Below are positions 7,586-15,780 of a DNA stretch of 64,000 bases, piece by piece (the first letter of the stretch is position 1; each line of letters begins with the position of its first letter). Source of the stretch: Martinezella tropici (GTDB taxonomy: Bacteria; Pseudomonadota; Alphaproteobacteria; Rhizobiales; Rhizobiaceae). The DNA lies in contig NZ_QMKK01000019.1 of the NCBI RefSeq assembly GCF_003287875.1, positions 1 to 64,000 on the forward strand, read 5' to 3'. A program made the position numbers and the translations under genes. The notes beneath the pieces were generated by a model. The model made no database searches. It was not told the origin of the DNA and saw only the letters and a program-made list of their open reading frames with translations.

Positions 7586-8392
7586 ATGGATCTTGTTGAC
7601 GGGGCGGCCCGAGTGGCCGGGGAGAAATTTGCAGGTAAGCAAAGGCGCCGTGCCGTGGGCTCGGGCGCCATGGGGCGGAGAATGGGGATAGCTACGGGCC
7701 TCGGCGTATTGGCGCTGAGCGCGGTGTTTCTCCTCGGCCCCAGCACCAATTCGCTGCGTGCCGCCGATTGCGGGAATGTCGCAGCACCGGGCCTTGATTG
7801 GAGCGGCTGCAGCAAGACCAACATCATGCTGCCGAGCAGCGATCTGCATGGCGCCAATCTCGCGGGCGCCCATTTCGACAGCACCGATCTGAGCGATGCC
7901 AACCTGACTTCCGCCAATCTCGAAAAGGCGACGCTGGTGCGCGCCTGGCTGAAGAATGCCAAGGCCGACGGCGCGAACTTCGCGAAGATCGAAGCCTATC
8001 GCTCCGATTTCACCAACGCCTCCGCCAGTGGCGCTTCCTTTGCCAATGCCGAATTGCAGCGAGCCGAATTTGCCGGTGCGCAGCTCAACAATGCCGATTT
8101 TCAGAAGGCCGAGCTCGGACGCGCCGATTTCGACAAGGCTGTGCTGACGGGCGCGAATTTCTCTTTCGCCAATCTATCCCGGGCGACGCTGAACGGCGCC
8201 GTGATTGATGGCGCGACCTCCTTCAGCGGAGCCTTCATGTATCTCACCCGCGTTGAGGGGCTCGATCTGTCGAAGGCAAGCGGCTTGCAGCAGGCGCAGA
8301 TCAATCTGGCCTGCGGGAACAATACGACCATATTGCCCTCATGGCTGAAGGCGCCGTCCAGCTGGCCTTGCCCGCCGGACGAGAAGGACTGA
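7586..8392 (+). CDS. exported pentapeptide-repeat protein
   Basis: About 268 residues. A basic N-terminus is followed by a hydrophobic segment (about 35-50) and an Ala-Ala-Asp-Cys region, so the protein is probably secreted or membrane-anchored. The body (about 75-220) is a run of A(N/D)LXX pentapeptides such as ANLAG, ANLTS, ADFQK, ADFDK and ANFSF, which fold as a right-handed quadrilateral beta-helix. Cysteines at both ends of the mature part (CGN, SGCSK, LACGN, WPCPP) may lock the helix in the periplasm. ATG 7586 has GGAG upstream; ATG 7670 is an alternative. It ends 35 bases before the methionine-sulfoxide reductase cluster. The cellular role is unknown. Confidence 0.75.
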   Translation: MDLVDGAARVAGEKFAGKQRRRAVGSGAMGRRMGIATGLGVLALSAVFLLGPSTNSLRAADCGNVAAPGLDWSGCSKTNIMLPSSDLHGANLAGAHFDSTDLSDANLTSANLEKATLVRAWLKNAKADGANFAKIEAYRSDFTNASASGASFANAELQRAEFAGAQLNNADFQKAELGRADFDKAVLTGANFSFANLSRATLNGAVIDGATSFSGAFMYLTRVEGLDLSKASGLQQAQINLACGNNTTILPSWLKAPSSWPCPPDEKD

Positions 8393-8427
8393 CATTTCTC
8401 CAAACGGCATCTTCGAAAGGCCAGTTC

Positions 8428-8925
8428 ATGTTCGTGGAAAAAGCGATCCGAAACGACAGCAAGACCGAATTCTATCGCGAGCTTGCCGATCAGCTGAAGG
8501 CTTTGCTGGATGGCGAGCAGGATCCGATCGCCAACGCCGCCAATACTTCCGCGCTGATCTTCCAGATGCTGCCGGATCTCAACTGGGCGGGATTTTATTT
8601 TCTGCAGCGGGAAGACGAGCTGGTGCTCGGGCCGTTCCAGGGCAAGCCGGCTTGCGTGCGCATTGCGGTCGGCCGCGGCGTCTGCGGGACGGCGCTCGAA
8701 AGGGCGCAGTCGATCCTCGTCGAGGATGTGCACGCCTTTCCCGGTCACATCGCCTGCGATGCGGCCTCGCGATCGGAGCTGGTCGTGCCGCTCTTCCGCC
8801 ATGGAAAAGTCTTCGGCGTCATCGACCTCGACAGCCCGCTTCCAGGCCGTTTCGACAGTGACGATCAGGCCGGCATCGAGGCGCTGGCTGCAATTTATGT
8901 CGCTTCATGCAAGGGGAATGGCTGA
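8428..8925 (+). CDS. msrC: free methionine-R-sulfoxide reductase (GAF domain)
   Basis: 165-residue single GAF domain that reduces free L-methionine-(R)-sulfoxide using thioredoxin-type electrons. The three signature cysteines are present at 76 (PACVRI), 86 (GRGVCGTA) and 110 (HIACDA). Their spacing of 10 and 24 is the same as in E. coli fRMsr (84, 94, 118). The family segment LNWAGFYF is at about 51-58. ATG 8428 is preceded by AAAGG. It lies upstream of msrB and msrA on the same strand, so one locus covers free and protein-bound methionine sulfoxide. A 178-base gap precedes msrB, so msrB may have its own promoter. Confidence 0.9.
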   Translation: MFVEKAIRNDSKTEFYRELADQLKALLDGEQDPIANAANTSALIFQMLPDLNWAGFYFLQREDELVLGPFQGKPACVRIAVGRGVCGTALERAQSILVEDVHAFPGHIACDAASRSELVVPLFRHGKVFGVIDLDSPLPGRFDSDDQAGIEALAAIYVASCKGNG

Positions 8926-9103
8926 GGCCGGGAAAGGCCGAACGTCACGCCGTCGTGATCGATATGGCAAATCGCTCATGCGATGCCTATATTGGCTCTG
9001 CAAACACTCCCTTAGCGCTGATCGAGCTTCATCCGGCCTTCTCGCGTCCCCTAGAGGACCCGGCCCAGCTCGGAATGCGTGCCGAGGGACATGGAGAACA
9101 ACA

Positions 9104-9553
9104 ATGGGCAAATACAGCAAGACGGCAGAGGCCATCGCCAAGCTTACCCCTGAACAATATCGCGTGACGCAGCAGAGCGGCACGGAACGTCCCGGCTCCG
9201 GTGAATATCTCTATAACAAGCAGCCGGGTATCTATGTCGATATCGTCTCCGGCGAGCCGCTTTTTGCCTCTGCGGACAAGTTCGATTCCGGCTGCGGCTG
9301 GCCGAGCTTTACCAAGCCGATCGAACCCGCCAATGTCAGCGAATTGACCGACATGTCGCATGGCATGGTGCGCGTCGAAGTGCGCTCGGCCAATGGTGAC
9401 AGCCATCTGGGTCATGTTTTCCCGGATGGACCGATCGACCGCGGCGGCCTGCGCTACTGCATCAATTCGGCTTCCCTCCGCTTCGTGCCGCGTGACCGCA
9501 TGGAGGCAGAGGGCTATGGTGCCTATATCGATCAAGTGGAGGATGTAAGATGA
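9104..9553 (+). CDS. msrB: peptide-methionine (R)-S-oxide reductase
   Basis: 149-residue MsrB that repairs the R epimer of methionine sulfoxide in proteins. Visible motifs are GCGWPSF with Cys64, [12 protein letters not shown], and [11 protein letters not shown] with catalytic Cys119. Cys64 is in the position of a resolving cysteine. The two CxxC zinc motifs of zinc-type MsrB are absent (SGEPLF and RSANGDSH stand in their places), so this is the zinc-free form. ATG 9104 has GGAG nine bases upstream. The stop overlaps the msrA start by four bases (ATGA), indicating translational coupling. Confidence 0.95.
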   Translation: MGKYSKTAEAIAKLTPEQYRVTQQSGTERPGSGEYLYNKQPGIYVDIVSGEPLFASADKFDSGCGWPSFTKPIEPANVSELTDMSHGMVRVEVRSANGDSHLGHVFPDGPIDRGGLRYCINSASLRFVPRDRMEAEGYGAYIDQVEDVR

Positions 9554-10077
9554 CAACGGAACGTGCAGTTCTCGCCGGCGGTTGCTTCTGGGGCATGCAG
9601 GATCTTATCCGCCGTTACAATGGCGTCATCTCGACGCGCGTCGGCTATAGCGGCGGCGATGTTCCTAATGCCACCTACCGCAACCACGGCACCCATGCCG
9701 AGGCGATCGAGATCATCTTCGATCCGCAGAAGATCAGCTATCGCGATCTGCTGGAATTCTTCTTCCAGATCCACGATCCGTCCACGCGCAACCGCCAGGG
9801 CAACGATGTCGGCTTGAGCTATCGCTCGGCGATCTTCTACACCAGCGAAGAACAGAAGCAGGTCGCGCTCGATACGATCGCCGATGTCGACGCTTCCGGC
9901 CTGTGGCCTGGCAAGGTCGTCACCGAGGTCGCGCCGGCCGGCGATTTCTGGCAGGCAGAGCCGGAGCACCAGGATTATCTGGAGCGCTATCCGAACGGCT
10001 ATACGTGCCATTTCGTCCGGCCGGGCTGGAAGTTGCCGCGCCGGCAGGCTGACGCAGCGCAGCGCGCGGCCTCCTGA
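9550..10077 (+). CDS. msrA: peptide-methionine (S)-S-oxide reductase
   Basis: 175-residue MsrA that reduces the S epimer of methionine sulfoxide in proteins. The catalytic motif GGCFWGMQ with Cys12 is near the N-terminus, followed by [30 protein letters not shown] and the [18 protein letters not shown] block. These are the usual order and spacing. The C-terminus lacks a classical resolving-cysteine tail; one further Cys is at YTCHF near residue 156. The start overlaps msrB by four bases and the stop overlaps the DUF6314 gene by one, so all three are read as one unit. Confidence 0.95.
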   Translation: MTTERAVLAGGCFWGMQDLIRRYNGVISTRVGYSGGDVPNATYRNHGTHAEAIEIIFDPQKISYRDLLEFFFQIHDPSTRNRQGNDVGLSYRSAIFYTSEEQKQVALDTIADVDASGLWPGKVVTEVAPAGDFWQAEPEHQDYLERYPNGYTCHFVRPGWKLPRRQADAAQRAAS

Positions 10078-10490
10078 TGGAAGGATCGGCCGGCATCGGC
10101 CGGCTGAACCTCTATCTCGGCACATGGGAGGTGAAGCGGCGGATCATCGACCGCTTCAATCGCTCCGTGATTACATTCGAGGGGCAGGCGTTCGTGACGC
10201 CTGTCCAGTTCGAGGAACATGGCGATACGCGAAGCGAGCACGCGACGCTGAGAAGCAGCCGCACCTATCGGCTCGATGACGCGCACGACGATCTCGTCGT
10301 GCGTTTTCCCAATCTTTCGGAATTCATTCGCCTCGGTGAGGGTGCGTCACAACGCGTCATTCATCTTTGCGGTCCCGATCTTTATCGAGGCCGTTTCTTC
10401 TTTCGGACATCCGATGCCTGGGCGGAGATGTGGCATGTGCGCGGGCCCAGAAAAAACTATCTGAGCCTCGCACACTATTGCCGTGTTTGA
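10077..10490 (+). CDS. DUF6314 family protein
   Basis: 137 residues of a lipocalin-like small beta-rich family known by number only. Characteristic parts are LYLGTWEVKRRI near the start, FEGQAFV, HLCGPDLYRGRF near residue 100 and W-x-V-x-GPRKNY near the C-terminus. No signal peptide is seen. Its start overlaps the msrA stop by one base (TGATG), so it is translationally coupled to the methionine-sulfoxide repair genes. That suggests a link to oxidative damage or to binding a small oxidised ligand. The link is inference from gene order. Confidence 0.7.
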   Translation: MEGSAGIGRLNLYLGTWEVKRRIIDRFNRSVITFEGQAFVTPVQFEEHGDTRSEHATLRSSRTYRLDDAHDDLVVRFPNLSEFIRLGEGASQRVIHLCGPDLYRGRFFFRTSDAWAEMWHVRGPRKNYLSLAHYCRV

Positions 10491-10496
10491 GCCGAG

Positions 10497-11579
10497 TTAA
10501 CGTACCCGTCGCCGTGCCTGAACGGCCTTTGCCAGATCTTCCAGCGTGCGCACCGAACTCGGCCAGTCGATGCAGCCATCGGTGATGCTCTGGCCATAGA
10601 CCAGGGGCTTGCCCGGCACGAGGTCCTGGCGGCCGGCAACGAGATTGCTCTCCATCATCATGCCTTTGATCCGCCGGTCGCCGGCTGCGACCTGTTCCGC
10701 GACCGACGTGACGACGAGCGGCTGGTTTTCCGGGTTCTTGCTGCTGTTGGCATGGCTTGCATCGATGATGATGCGCGGCTCGAGCCCGACCTTGAGGGAT
10801 TGCTCCGCCGTCGACTGCACGCTGGCTGCGTCATAATTGGGCTCTTTGCCGCCACGCAGGATGATGTGGCAATCCTCATTGCCGCGCGTCGAGGCGATCG
10901 CCGCCAGGCCTTCCTTGGTCACCGCCGGGAAGTGATGCGGTTGCGATGCCGCGACGATCGCGTCGAGCGCGATTCGCACATCACCATTCGTGCCGTTCTT
11001 GAAGCCGACGGGGCAGGAGAGGCCTGATGCCAGCTGCCGGTGCACCTGGCTTTCCGTCGTCCTTGCGCCGATCGCACCCCAACTCACCAGGTCGGAAATA
11101 TATTGCGGCGTGATCGTATCGAGATATTCGCAGCCTGCCGGCAGGCCGATCTCATTGACGTCGAACAGCAGCTTGCGGGCGATGCGCAGCCCTTCCTCGA
11201 TGCGGTAGCTGCCGTCGAGATGCGGGTCGTTGATCAGGCCCTTCCATCCCACTGTGGTGCGCGGCTTCTCGAAATAGACGCGCATGATGATTTCGAGATC
11301 ATCGGCAAAGCGATCCCGTTGTTCCTTCAGCCGCGCGGCATAATCGAGCGCTGCGACCGGATCATGAATGGAGCAGGGGCCGATGACGACGATCAGCCGG
11401 TCGTCTTCGTCGCGCAGGATGTTGTGGACGGCGTTGCGCGCCCCGGTGACGGTCGCCGTCACCGCCTCGTCGCGGGGGATTTCGTCAATGATCCGAGAGG
11501 GCGGCGTCAGCGCCGTGATCTCGACAATGCGCAAGTCATCAGTGGAATTCAACACGGTATCGGTTCCTTTAAGGGTCAT
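10497..11579 (-). CDS. aroG: 3-deoxy-7-phosphoheptulonate synthase, class I
   Basis: 360-residue DAHP synthase that joins phosphoenolpyruvate and erythrose 4-phosphate, the first step of the shikimate pathway. Key motifs are VIGPCSIHDP with the metal-binding cysteine near residue 66, MRVYFEKPRTTVGWKGL, GLPAGCEYLD, GARTTESQVHR and IIIDASHANS. Length and motifs fit the AroF/G/H type, which is feedback-inhibited by an aromatic amino acid in relatives. The ATG lies 17 bases downstream of a terminator-like hairpin in its own leader, and a short aromatic-rich leader frame precedes it. Transcription is therefore probably controlled by attenuation. Confidence 0.93.
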   Translation of the reverse strand: MTLKGTDTVLNSTDDLRIVEITALTPPSRIIDEIPRDEAVTATVTGARNAVHNILRDEDDRLIVVIGPCSIHDPVAALDYAARLKEQRDRFADDLEIIMRVYFEKPRTTVGWKGLINDPHLDGSYRIEEGLRIARKLLFDVNEIGLPAGCEYLDTITPQYISDLVSWGAIGARTTESQVHRQLASGLSCPVGFKNGTNGDVRIALDAIVAASQPHHFPAVTKEGLAAIASTRGNEDCHIILRGGKEPNYDAASVQSTAEQSLKVGLEPRIIIDASHANSSKNPENQPLVVTSVAEQVAAGDRRIKGMMMESNLVAGRQDLVPGKPLVYGQSITDGCIDWPSSVRTLEDLAKAVQARRRVR

Positions 11580-11590
11580 ACCGTAGCGAC

Positions 11591-11683
11591 AAAAAAGCCG
11601 CCAGGTAGACTAGCGGCTGTTCGGGTCTTTGCTGTCGTGTCTTTTCTAACTACGCACAGGCCCGCCTCCGCTGAGAGCAGCGG
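11591..11683 (-). promoter_or_regulatory. candidate aroG attenuator
   Basis: On the minus strand upstream of aroG there is a terminator hairpin (AGCCGC at 11613-11618 pairing with GCGGCT at 11596-11601, then six Ts). Further upstream is a second hairpin, CCGCTG-CTCT-CAGCGG (11668-11683). The CAGCGG arm can instead pair with CCGCT of the terminator's first arm, which would be an antiterminator. This three-way arrangement lies directly after the aromatic codons of a short leader frame, the classical layout for amino-acid attenuation. Confidence 0.65.
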
Positions 11684-11724
11684 TACGAATAAAATCGCGA
11701 GGCATATGCATGGGCGAACGACAT
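11650..11724 (-). CDS. aroG leader peptide (24 residues)
   Basis: A 24-codon frame ends 70 bases before aroG. It encodes MSFAHAYASRFYSYRC followed by an Arg-rich tail. Five of 24 codons are aromatic (Phe3, Tyr7, Phe11, Tyr12, Tyr14), and the FYSY cluster lies directly in front of the first attenuator hairpin. A ribosome stalled there for lack of charged tRNA-Phe or tRNA-Tyr would cover the first hairpin arm and favour antitermination. The Shine-Dalgarno is weak (AGAGA about ten bases upstream), which lowers confidence. No tryptophan codon is present. Confidence 0.55.
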   Translation of the reverse strand: MSFAHAYASRFYSYRCSQRRRACA

Positions 11725-11879
11725 GGGATGTCTCTACGACAAAAAATGCTGGATGTCGATGCGTTGATGATAGGGAAATCCGGGCAATTGGCAGCGCGGT
11801 TATTCGCTCGGCAATCGATGCGCCCGCGCATGGCGGCCGACGCACGCCATCCGCAAATGAATCGACCCCTTCTCGGGAA

Positions 11880-11913
11880 GACCGGCCCGACTTCGCTGGA
11901 AGTCGGACCGGTC
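11880..11913 (-). terminator. hairpin downstream of the porin gene
   Basis: Arms GACCGG-C-CCGACTTC and GAAGTCGG-A-CCGGTC close on a GCTG loop, a 14-bp stem with one mismatch, 48 bases past the porin stop. There is no run of Ts after it on the minus strand. It probably ends or stabilises the porin mRNA and separates it from the aroG leader. Confidence 0.5.
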
Positions 11914-11960
11914 CCCATCCGATCAGGGGTCAAGTCAGATCAGATCTCAGTAAAGTGGTA

Positions 11961-13022
11961 TTAGAAGCTACGCTGGAAGCGCAGGACACCAGCCCACTGG
12001 TCCTGATTGATGGAGTCCCAGTTGGTGTAGGAAACTTCCGGGGTGATCTGGAGGTTCTTGACCGGGTTCCAGCGGACGTTTGCGGTTGCCGCGAAGATCT
12101 TCGAGTCGGTGTAGGCAACCTGAGCGTTAGCCTGCAGCTTTTCGTTGATCGGAACGGTGACGCCGCCCCAGACAGCCCAGTCGCCCCAGCCGATACCCTT
12201 GGCAGCGCCGCCGCCGTTGGCGTTTGCGTACTTGTTCAGCTTGTCGCCGTCGGTGTTCCAGCCGCCCATCACGAAGGCCTTGAGGACGCCGAAGTCGGCA
12301 TCGACGCGAGCCTTGATGGCGCCTTCTTCGACGATCGAGTCATAACCGCCGACGATCTTGAAGCCGAAGTTGCCAGCCTTGTAACCAGCACCGGCAACGA
12401 CGTCCGGAGCATAGTGGTCGGAGCTGTCTTCGCCGTTGACGCCCGTAGCGCCCGAACCGGAGTTCGTGTCTTCAACCGAGATCACAGCCGTGAAGCCGTT
12501 GCCCGCGTCGTAGTTGTAGGTCAACTGGTTGAGTTCGTACGGACCGTCATTGACCACGTCGTCGTTGATGACGTTGCCGGCGTAACCGATGTACGAGTTG
12601 TACTGGGAGTCAGCCTTACCGACGAGGAAGCCGCCGAGGCTGATGTTTGCGAACAGCAGCTTCGTGGTGGTCGCGCCGCCTTCCTGCCAGTCCCAACGGA
12701 TGACCGTGTTGGTCTTCAGCGGGCCGTATTCGGTGTCGGTCGCAGTGTCGAGGCTCAGATGAGCGCGCGTGTGCCACAGCGTGCCGTTCCGGCTGGTCGG
12801 GTTGTAGGCATCGTACCACTTGCCTTCGGTACGGACATAGCCGCCGATCTTGAGGCAGGTTTCCGTGCCCGGAATGAAGAAGTAGCCAGCGCCATATGCG
12901 TCGCAGATGCGGACATATTCGAGCGGTTCCGGCTCAGCAGCAACGATAGCGTCAGCCGCGTGAGCGCCAGAAACTGCTGCCAGAGCAGCAGCGGAGCCGA
13001 GAAGAAGGCTCTTGATGTTCAT
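11961..13022 (-). CDS. RopA-like outer-membrane porin
   Basis: 353-residue porin of the alphaproteobacterial Porin_2 type, a trimeric outer-membrane diffusion channel. A signal peptide (MNIKSLLLGSAAALAAVSGAHA) is cut before ADAIVAAEP. The mature start has the family segment PLEYVRICDAYGAGYFFIPGTETCLKIGGYVR, here only cited by its ends PLEYVRIC and CLKIGGY; its two cysteines probably pair. The protein ends in phenylalanine (LRFQRSF), the outer-membrane assembly signal. ATG 13022 gives the correct signal peptide; an in-frame TTG-type extension upstream is not needed. Codon use is strongly biased, as for a highly expressed gene. Several near-identical porin genes are usual in rhizobia. Confidence 0.92.
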   Translation of the reverse strand: MNIKSLLLGSAAALAAVSGAHAADAIVAAEPEPLEYVRICDAYGAGYFFIPGTETCLKIGGYVRTEGKWYDAYNPTSRNGTLWHTRAHLSLDTATDTEYGPLKTNTVIRWDWQEGGATTTKLLFANISLGGFLVGKADSQYNSYIGYAGNVINDDVVNDGPYELNQLTYNYDAGNGFTAVISVEDTNSGSGATGVNGEDSSDHYAPDVVAGAGYKAGNFGFKIVGGYDSIVEEGAIKARVDADFGVLKAFVMGGWNTDGDKLNKYANANGGGAAKGIGWGDWAVWGGVTVPINEKLQANAQVAYTDSKIFAATANVRWNPVKNLQITPEVSYTNWDSINQDQWAGVLRFQRSF

Positions 13023-13448
13023 AAAAACTCCAATCCAATATAGATTGGGCATAGGCTATCGCGCCGAAAAATCGACGTGCCTTTCCCTATCCCTGTTTAA
13101 AAACCCCGACTCGGGAGAAACGGGCCCCACCCGCTTCTGGTCCTTATTAGAGACGAATTCCTATAAAGTTATATGATATATTTTTCTCAAAATGCCTTTT
13201 CCGTGGTTTTTAAATTTCAGTTGCAGGAAAGCCACATTTGCAAATGCAGATAGTAAGTAACGCATAATATTGGCTGCGTAATAATCATTTCGAGGTACGA
13301 AATGGCCGCCATCGTGATTTCAGTCTTCTTGCGGATACTATGAGATGAGATCGGACGGCAGCGGCTAGTGGCCATTTTGCGTTTTGGCCGCGGCAATTAT
13401 ACTCGACCAGCAGCAGAAAGTGCTCCGTCGAAAGAACCGTTGGTTGTT
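13023..13448. other. intergenic region upstream of porin
   Basis: About 425 bases without a supported gene. It contains an AT-rich stretch at about 13140-13280 that is likely the porin promoter and long 5' leader. No strong inverted repeat was noticed. Confidence 0.4.
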
Positions 13449-13814
13449 TCAGGAGGATGCAGGCCGCTTCGAGGCGGAAACGATCAGCCTGCTGAGTGCA
13501 GAGCCGATCATGATGCCCCAGAGCCCGCTGGTCATCCCGACGATGATATCGAATGTCGAGCCATAGTTGCCGTCTGCCACGAAATGCGACACGGAAAGCG
13601 CAAGCACGCTGCCGATCATCAGAAGGCATGTGAAGGAGGGGGATTGCGGGTAGGCGAGGCGGGCAAGCATGCCCGCTATGCAGAGAGCGCCGGCACGAAA
13701 GATATCGAACGGATTGCCAAATGCGGCCTGCCAATTGAAATGCGCAAGCGTTACGCCGATGAGCGCCGCTATGTAGGTCCAGGCAATAGTTTTCAAAAAC
13801 CGGTCTGATATCAT
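13449..13814 (-). CDS. small integral membrane protein
   Basis: 121 residues starting at MISDRFLKTIAW. About four hydrophobic helices are visible (roughly 8-24, 38-52, 60-78 and 88-108), with the conserved-looking loop HFVADGNYGSTFDIIVG between the last two. The pattern is vaguely like VanZ-type proteins, but I would not assign that family. A longer in-frame extension upstream lacks a ribosome-binding site and is rich in Arg, so it is probably non-coding. Function unknown. Confidence 0.5.
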   Translation of the reverse strand: MISDRFLKTIAWTYIAALIGVTLAHFNWQAAFGNPFDIFRAGALCIAGMLARLAYPQSPSFTCLLMIGSVLALSVSHFVADGNYGSTFDIIVGMTSGLWGIMIGSALSRLIVSASKRPASS

Positions 13815-14038
13815 GGGGATATCATATAGCAGCAGCGTATATGAACGCCAGTCTCGTGCCGTTCGGCCGATTGTCCGAGTGCCGATTCGGCGCGCACATT
13901 TTATGTGGCGACGAAACATAATGTTGCGTCGCTCCATGGTGTTCGATCCTTGTCGGCCTTTGATTTGCCGCCTTGCTGTGCCGCCATCGCCGGCCGGATC
14001 GCCGGGACCGAAGCCCCGGGCCGGTTGCTGATGCTGCC

Positions 14039-15600
14039 TTACCCTTTCGATGCGCGAAGCATCTCTTCGTCCTCTTGCAATTGATCCGTGTCTTCAGTGC
14101 TGACGGCCGATGACGTCCGGCCGAGGAAAGAAAAGACGACGATTGCAGTGATGAGGGTGATGGCCGTCAGCAGCCAGAGCAGTGCGCTGAAGGCGTGGCC
14201 ATAGTCTTGAATGAGGACGTCATGCCCGATCGCCGGCACATTCGAGGCCGCCGCCGCCAGATTGCCGGTGACGAGCTGTTGCGCCGCGGCCGAAGCATGC
14301 TCTGCTGCCGAGGCCCCGAGTTTCGATTGGATAAGAGCGGACAGAACGGCGCTGACGACCGCGAGTGCCACGCCTTCGCCGGCGACGCGGGTGGTGCTGA
14401 AGATGCCGGTTGCCATGCCGGCACGCTCCTTGGGAACGACGCTGACGGCAAGTCCATCCATCAGGCCCCAAGGCAGGCTGATGCCGACGCCGATCGCAAG
14501 CAGCGGACCGATGAGCGCGGAAGGAGCCGAACCCGCCGTGACATGGCTGAGCCAGAACAGACCTGAGGCCGAGATGACAAGGCCGGTGCCGCAGATCGTT
14601 GCCGGGCTGAACCAGCGGGTCAGAAGCCCGGCGACGATCGGCAGGATGAGCAGCGGCGCTGATAGCGCGACCATCATCCGGCCTGCTGCGATCTCGCTCA
14701 TGCCTTCGATGCCGACGAACCGCACGGGCAAAAGGATCAGCAGCACGACGAAGGCATAGGCGGGTGCCGCCGCCAGCAGCTGCACGCCGACGAAGCGCGG
14801 ATAGCGAAACAGGCTGAGATCCAGCATGGGCCGCTTCACGATGCGCTCGATGATACCGAAGGCCAGGAAAAGCAACGCCGCACCAATCAGCAGGCCGATG
14901 ACGAGCGGATCGCTCCAGCCGGTTTCGGGTGCGCGCAGGACACCATAGGTGAACAGCGTCAAGGCAAGGGTGAAGCTCAGCGCACCGGGCCAATCCAGTC
15001 CCGCCGCATCCGGATCACGTGATTCGCGCAGAAAATAGGCGCCAAGTCCGAGGGCGAGCAATGCCAGGGCAACCACGAGAACGAAGATCGATGACCAGCC
15101 GAAGGCATCGATCATCAAGCCGGAGGCGATCGGCCGAAAGCCAGCCCGACGCCAAAGCTGGAGCCGACGATGCTGAAGGCCCGCATGCGCGCCGTCCCGT
15201 CGAATTCCTGGGCGAGCGAGGCCATGCCGCCGGAAAAAGCGGCGGCGGCACCAAGGCCCTGCAATGCCCGCAATATGTCGAACCAGACGATGTTACCGGC
15301 GAGCGCCAGTCCGGCTGAGAACAGCGCGAAGCAGGCGACGCCGGTCAGGAAGATGCGGCGCCGGCCAAAACTGTCCGCCAGCGCGCCTGATGCCATCAGG
15401 CAGCTGCCGAAGGTCAGCATGAAGGCATTGGTGACCCAGTTAAGCGCAATCGGGCTGCCGCCGAGCGTTCGGCTGATGGCGGGGAGGGCGACGGCCGGGC
15501 CGGTGAATGTGAGCGGCATTGCCGCTGCGGCGCAGCAGACGGCGACGAGCACGAAGAATTTCTCGGTCGCGCTTGCGACCTTTGTCTGAGATGAAATCAT
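14039..15600 (-). pseudogene. MFS (DHA2-type) transporter broken by a frameshift
   Basis: Two adjacent frames form one 14-helix drug/H+ antiporter of about 520 residues. The first encodes the N-terminal helices, including LADSFGRRRIFL and ALQGLGAAAAFSGGMASL, and runs out of register at GLAFGRSPPA. The second resumes at MMIDAFGWSSIFVLV. Reading GGCCGATC (about 15129-15136) as GGCCCGATC restores GLAFGPIASGLMIDAFGW, the expected family sequence. A single C is therefore missing. The gene is divergent from a LysR regulator that probably controlled it. Either the gene is inactive or the base was lost in sequencing. The start could also be a TTG eight codons upstream. Confidence 0.85.
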
Positions 15601-15780
15601 CGGATTACCATTGGGTTCGAGCAAGGAGAAGGCCGCGGGCTATGCTGGGAGTGATGCTGGCCGGAAAGGCCGCCCACGAACCTGAAATGACCCAAAGAGG
15701 ATAGTTTTGCTGCAATCGAATGATAATACCGCTATAGCTCCATATATACCGGAATAAAACTCTCGAATGAGGATATACCT

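Noticed and set aside
11040..13043. 667-codon open frame on the plus strand across the porin and aroG region
   Set aside because: It is antisense to a well-supported porin and the end of aroG, has a translation rich in Val, Asp and Arg without any domain, and is an expected result of strongly biased porin codon use.
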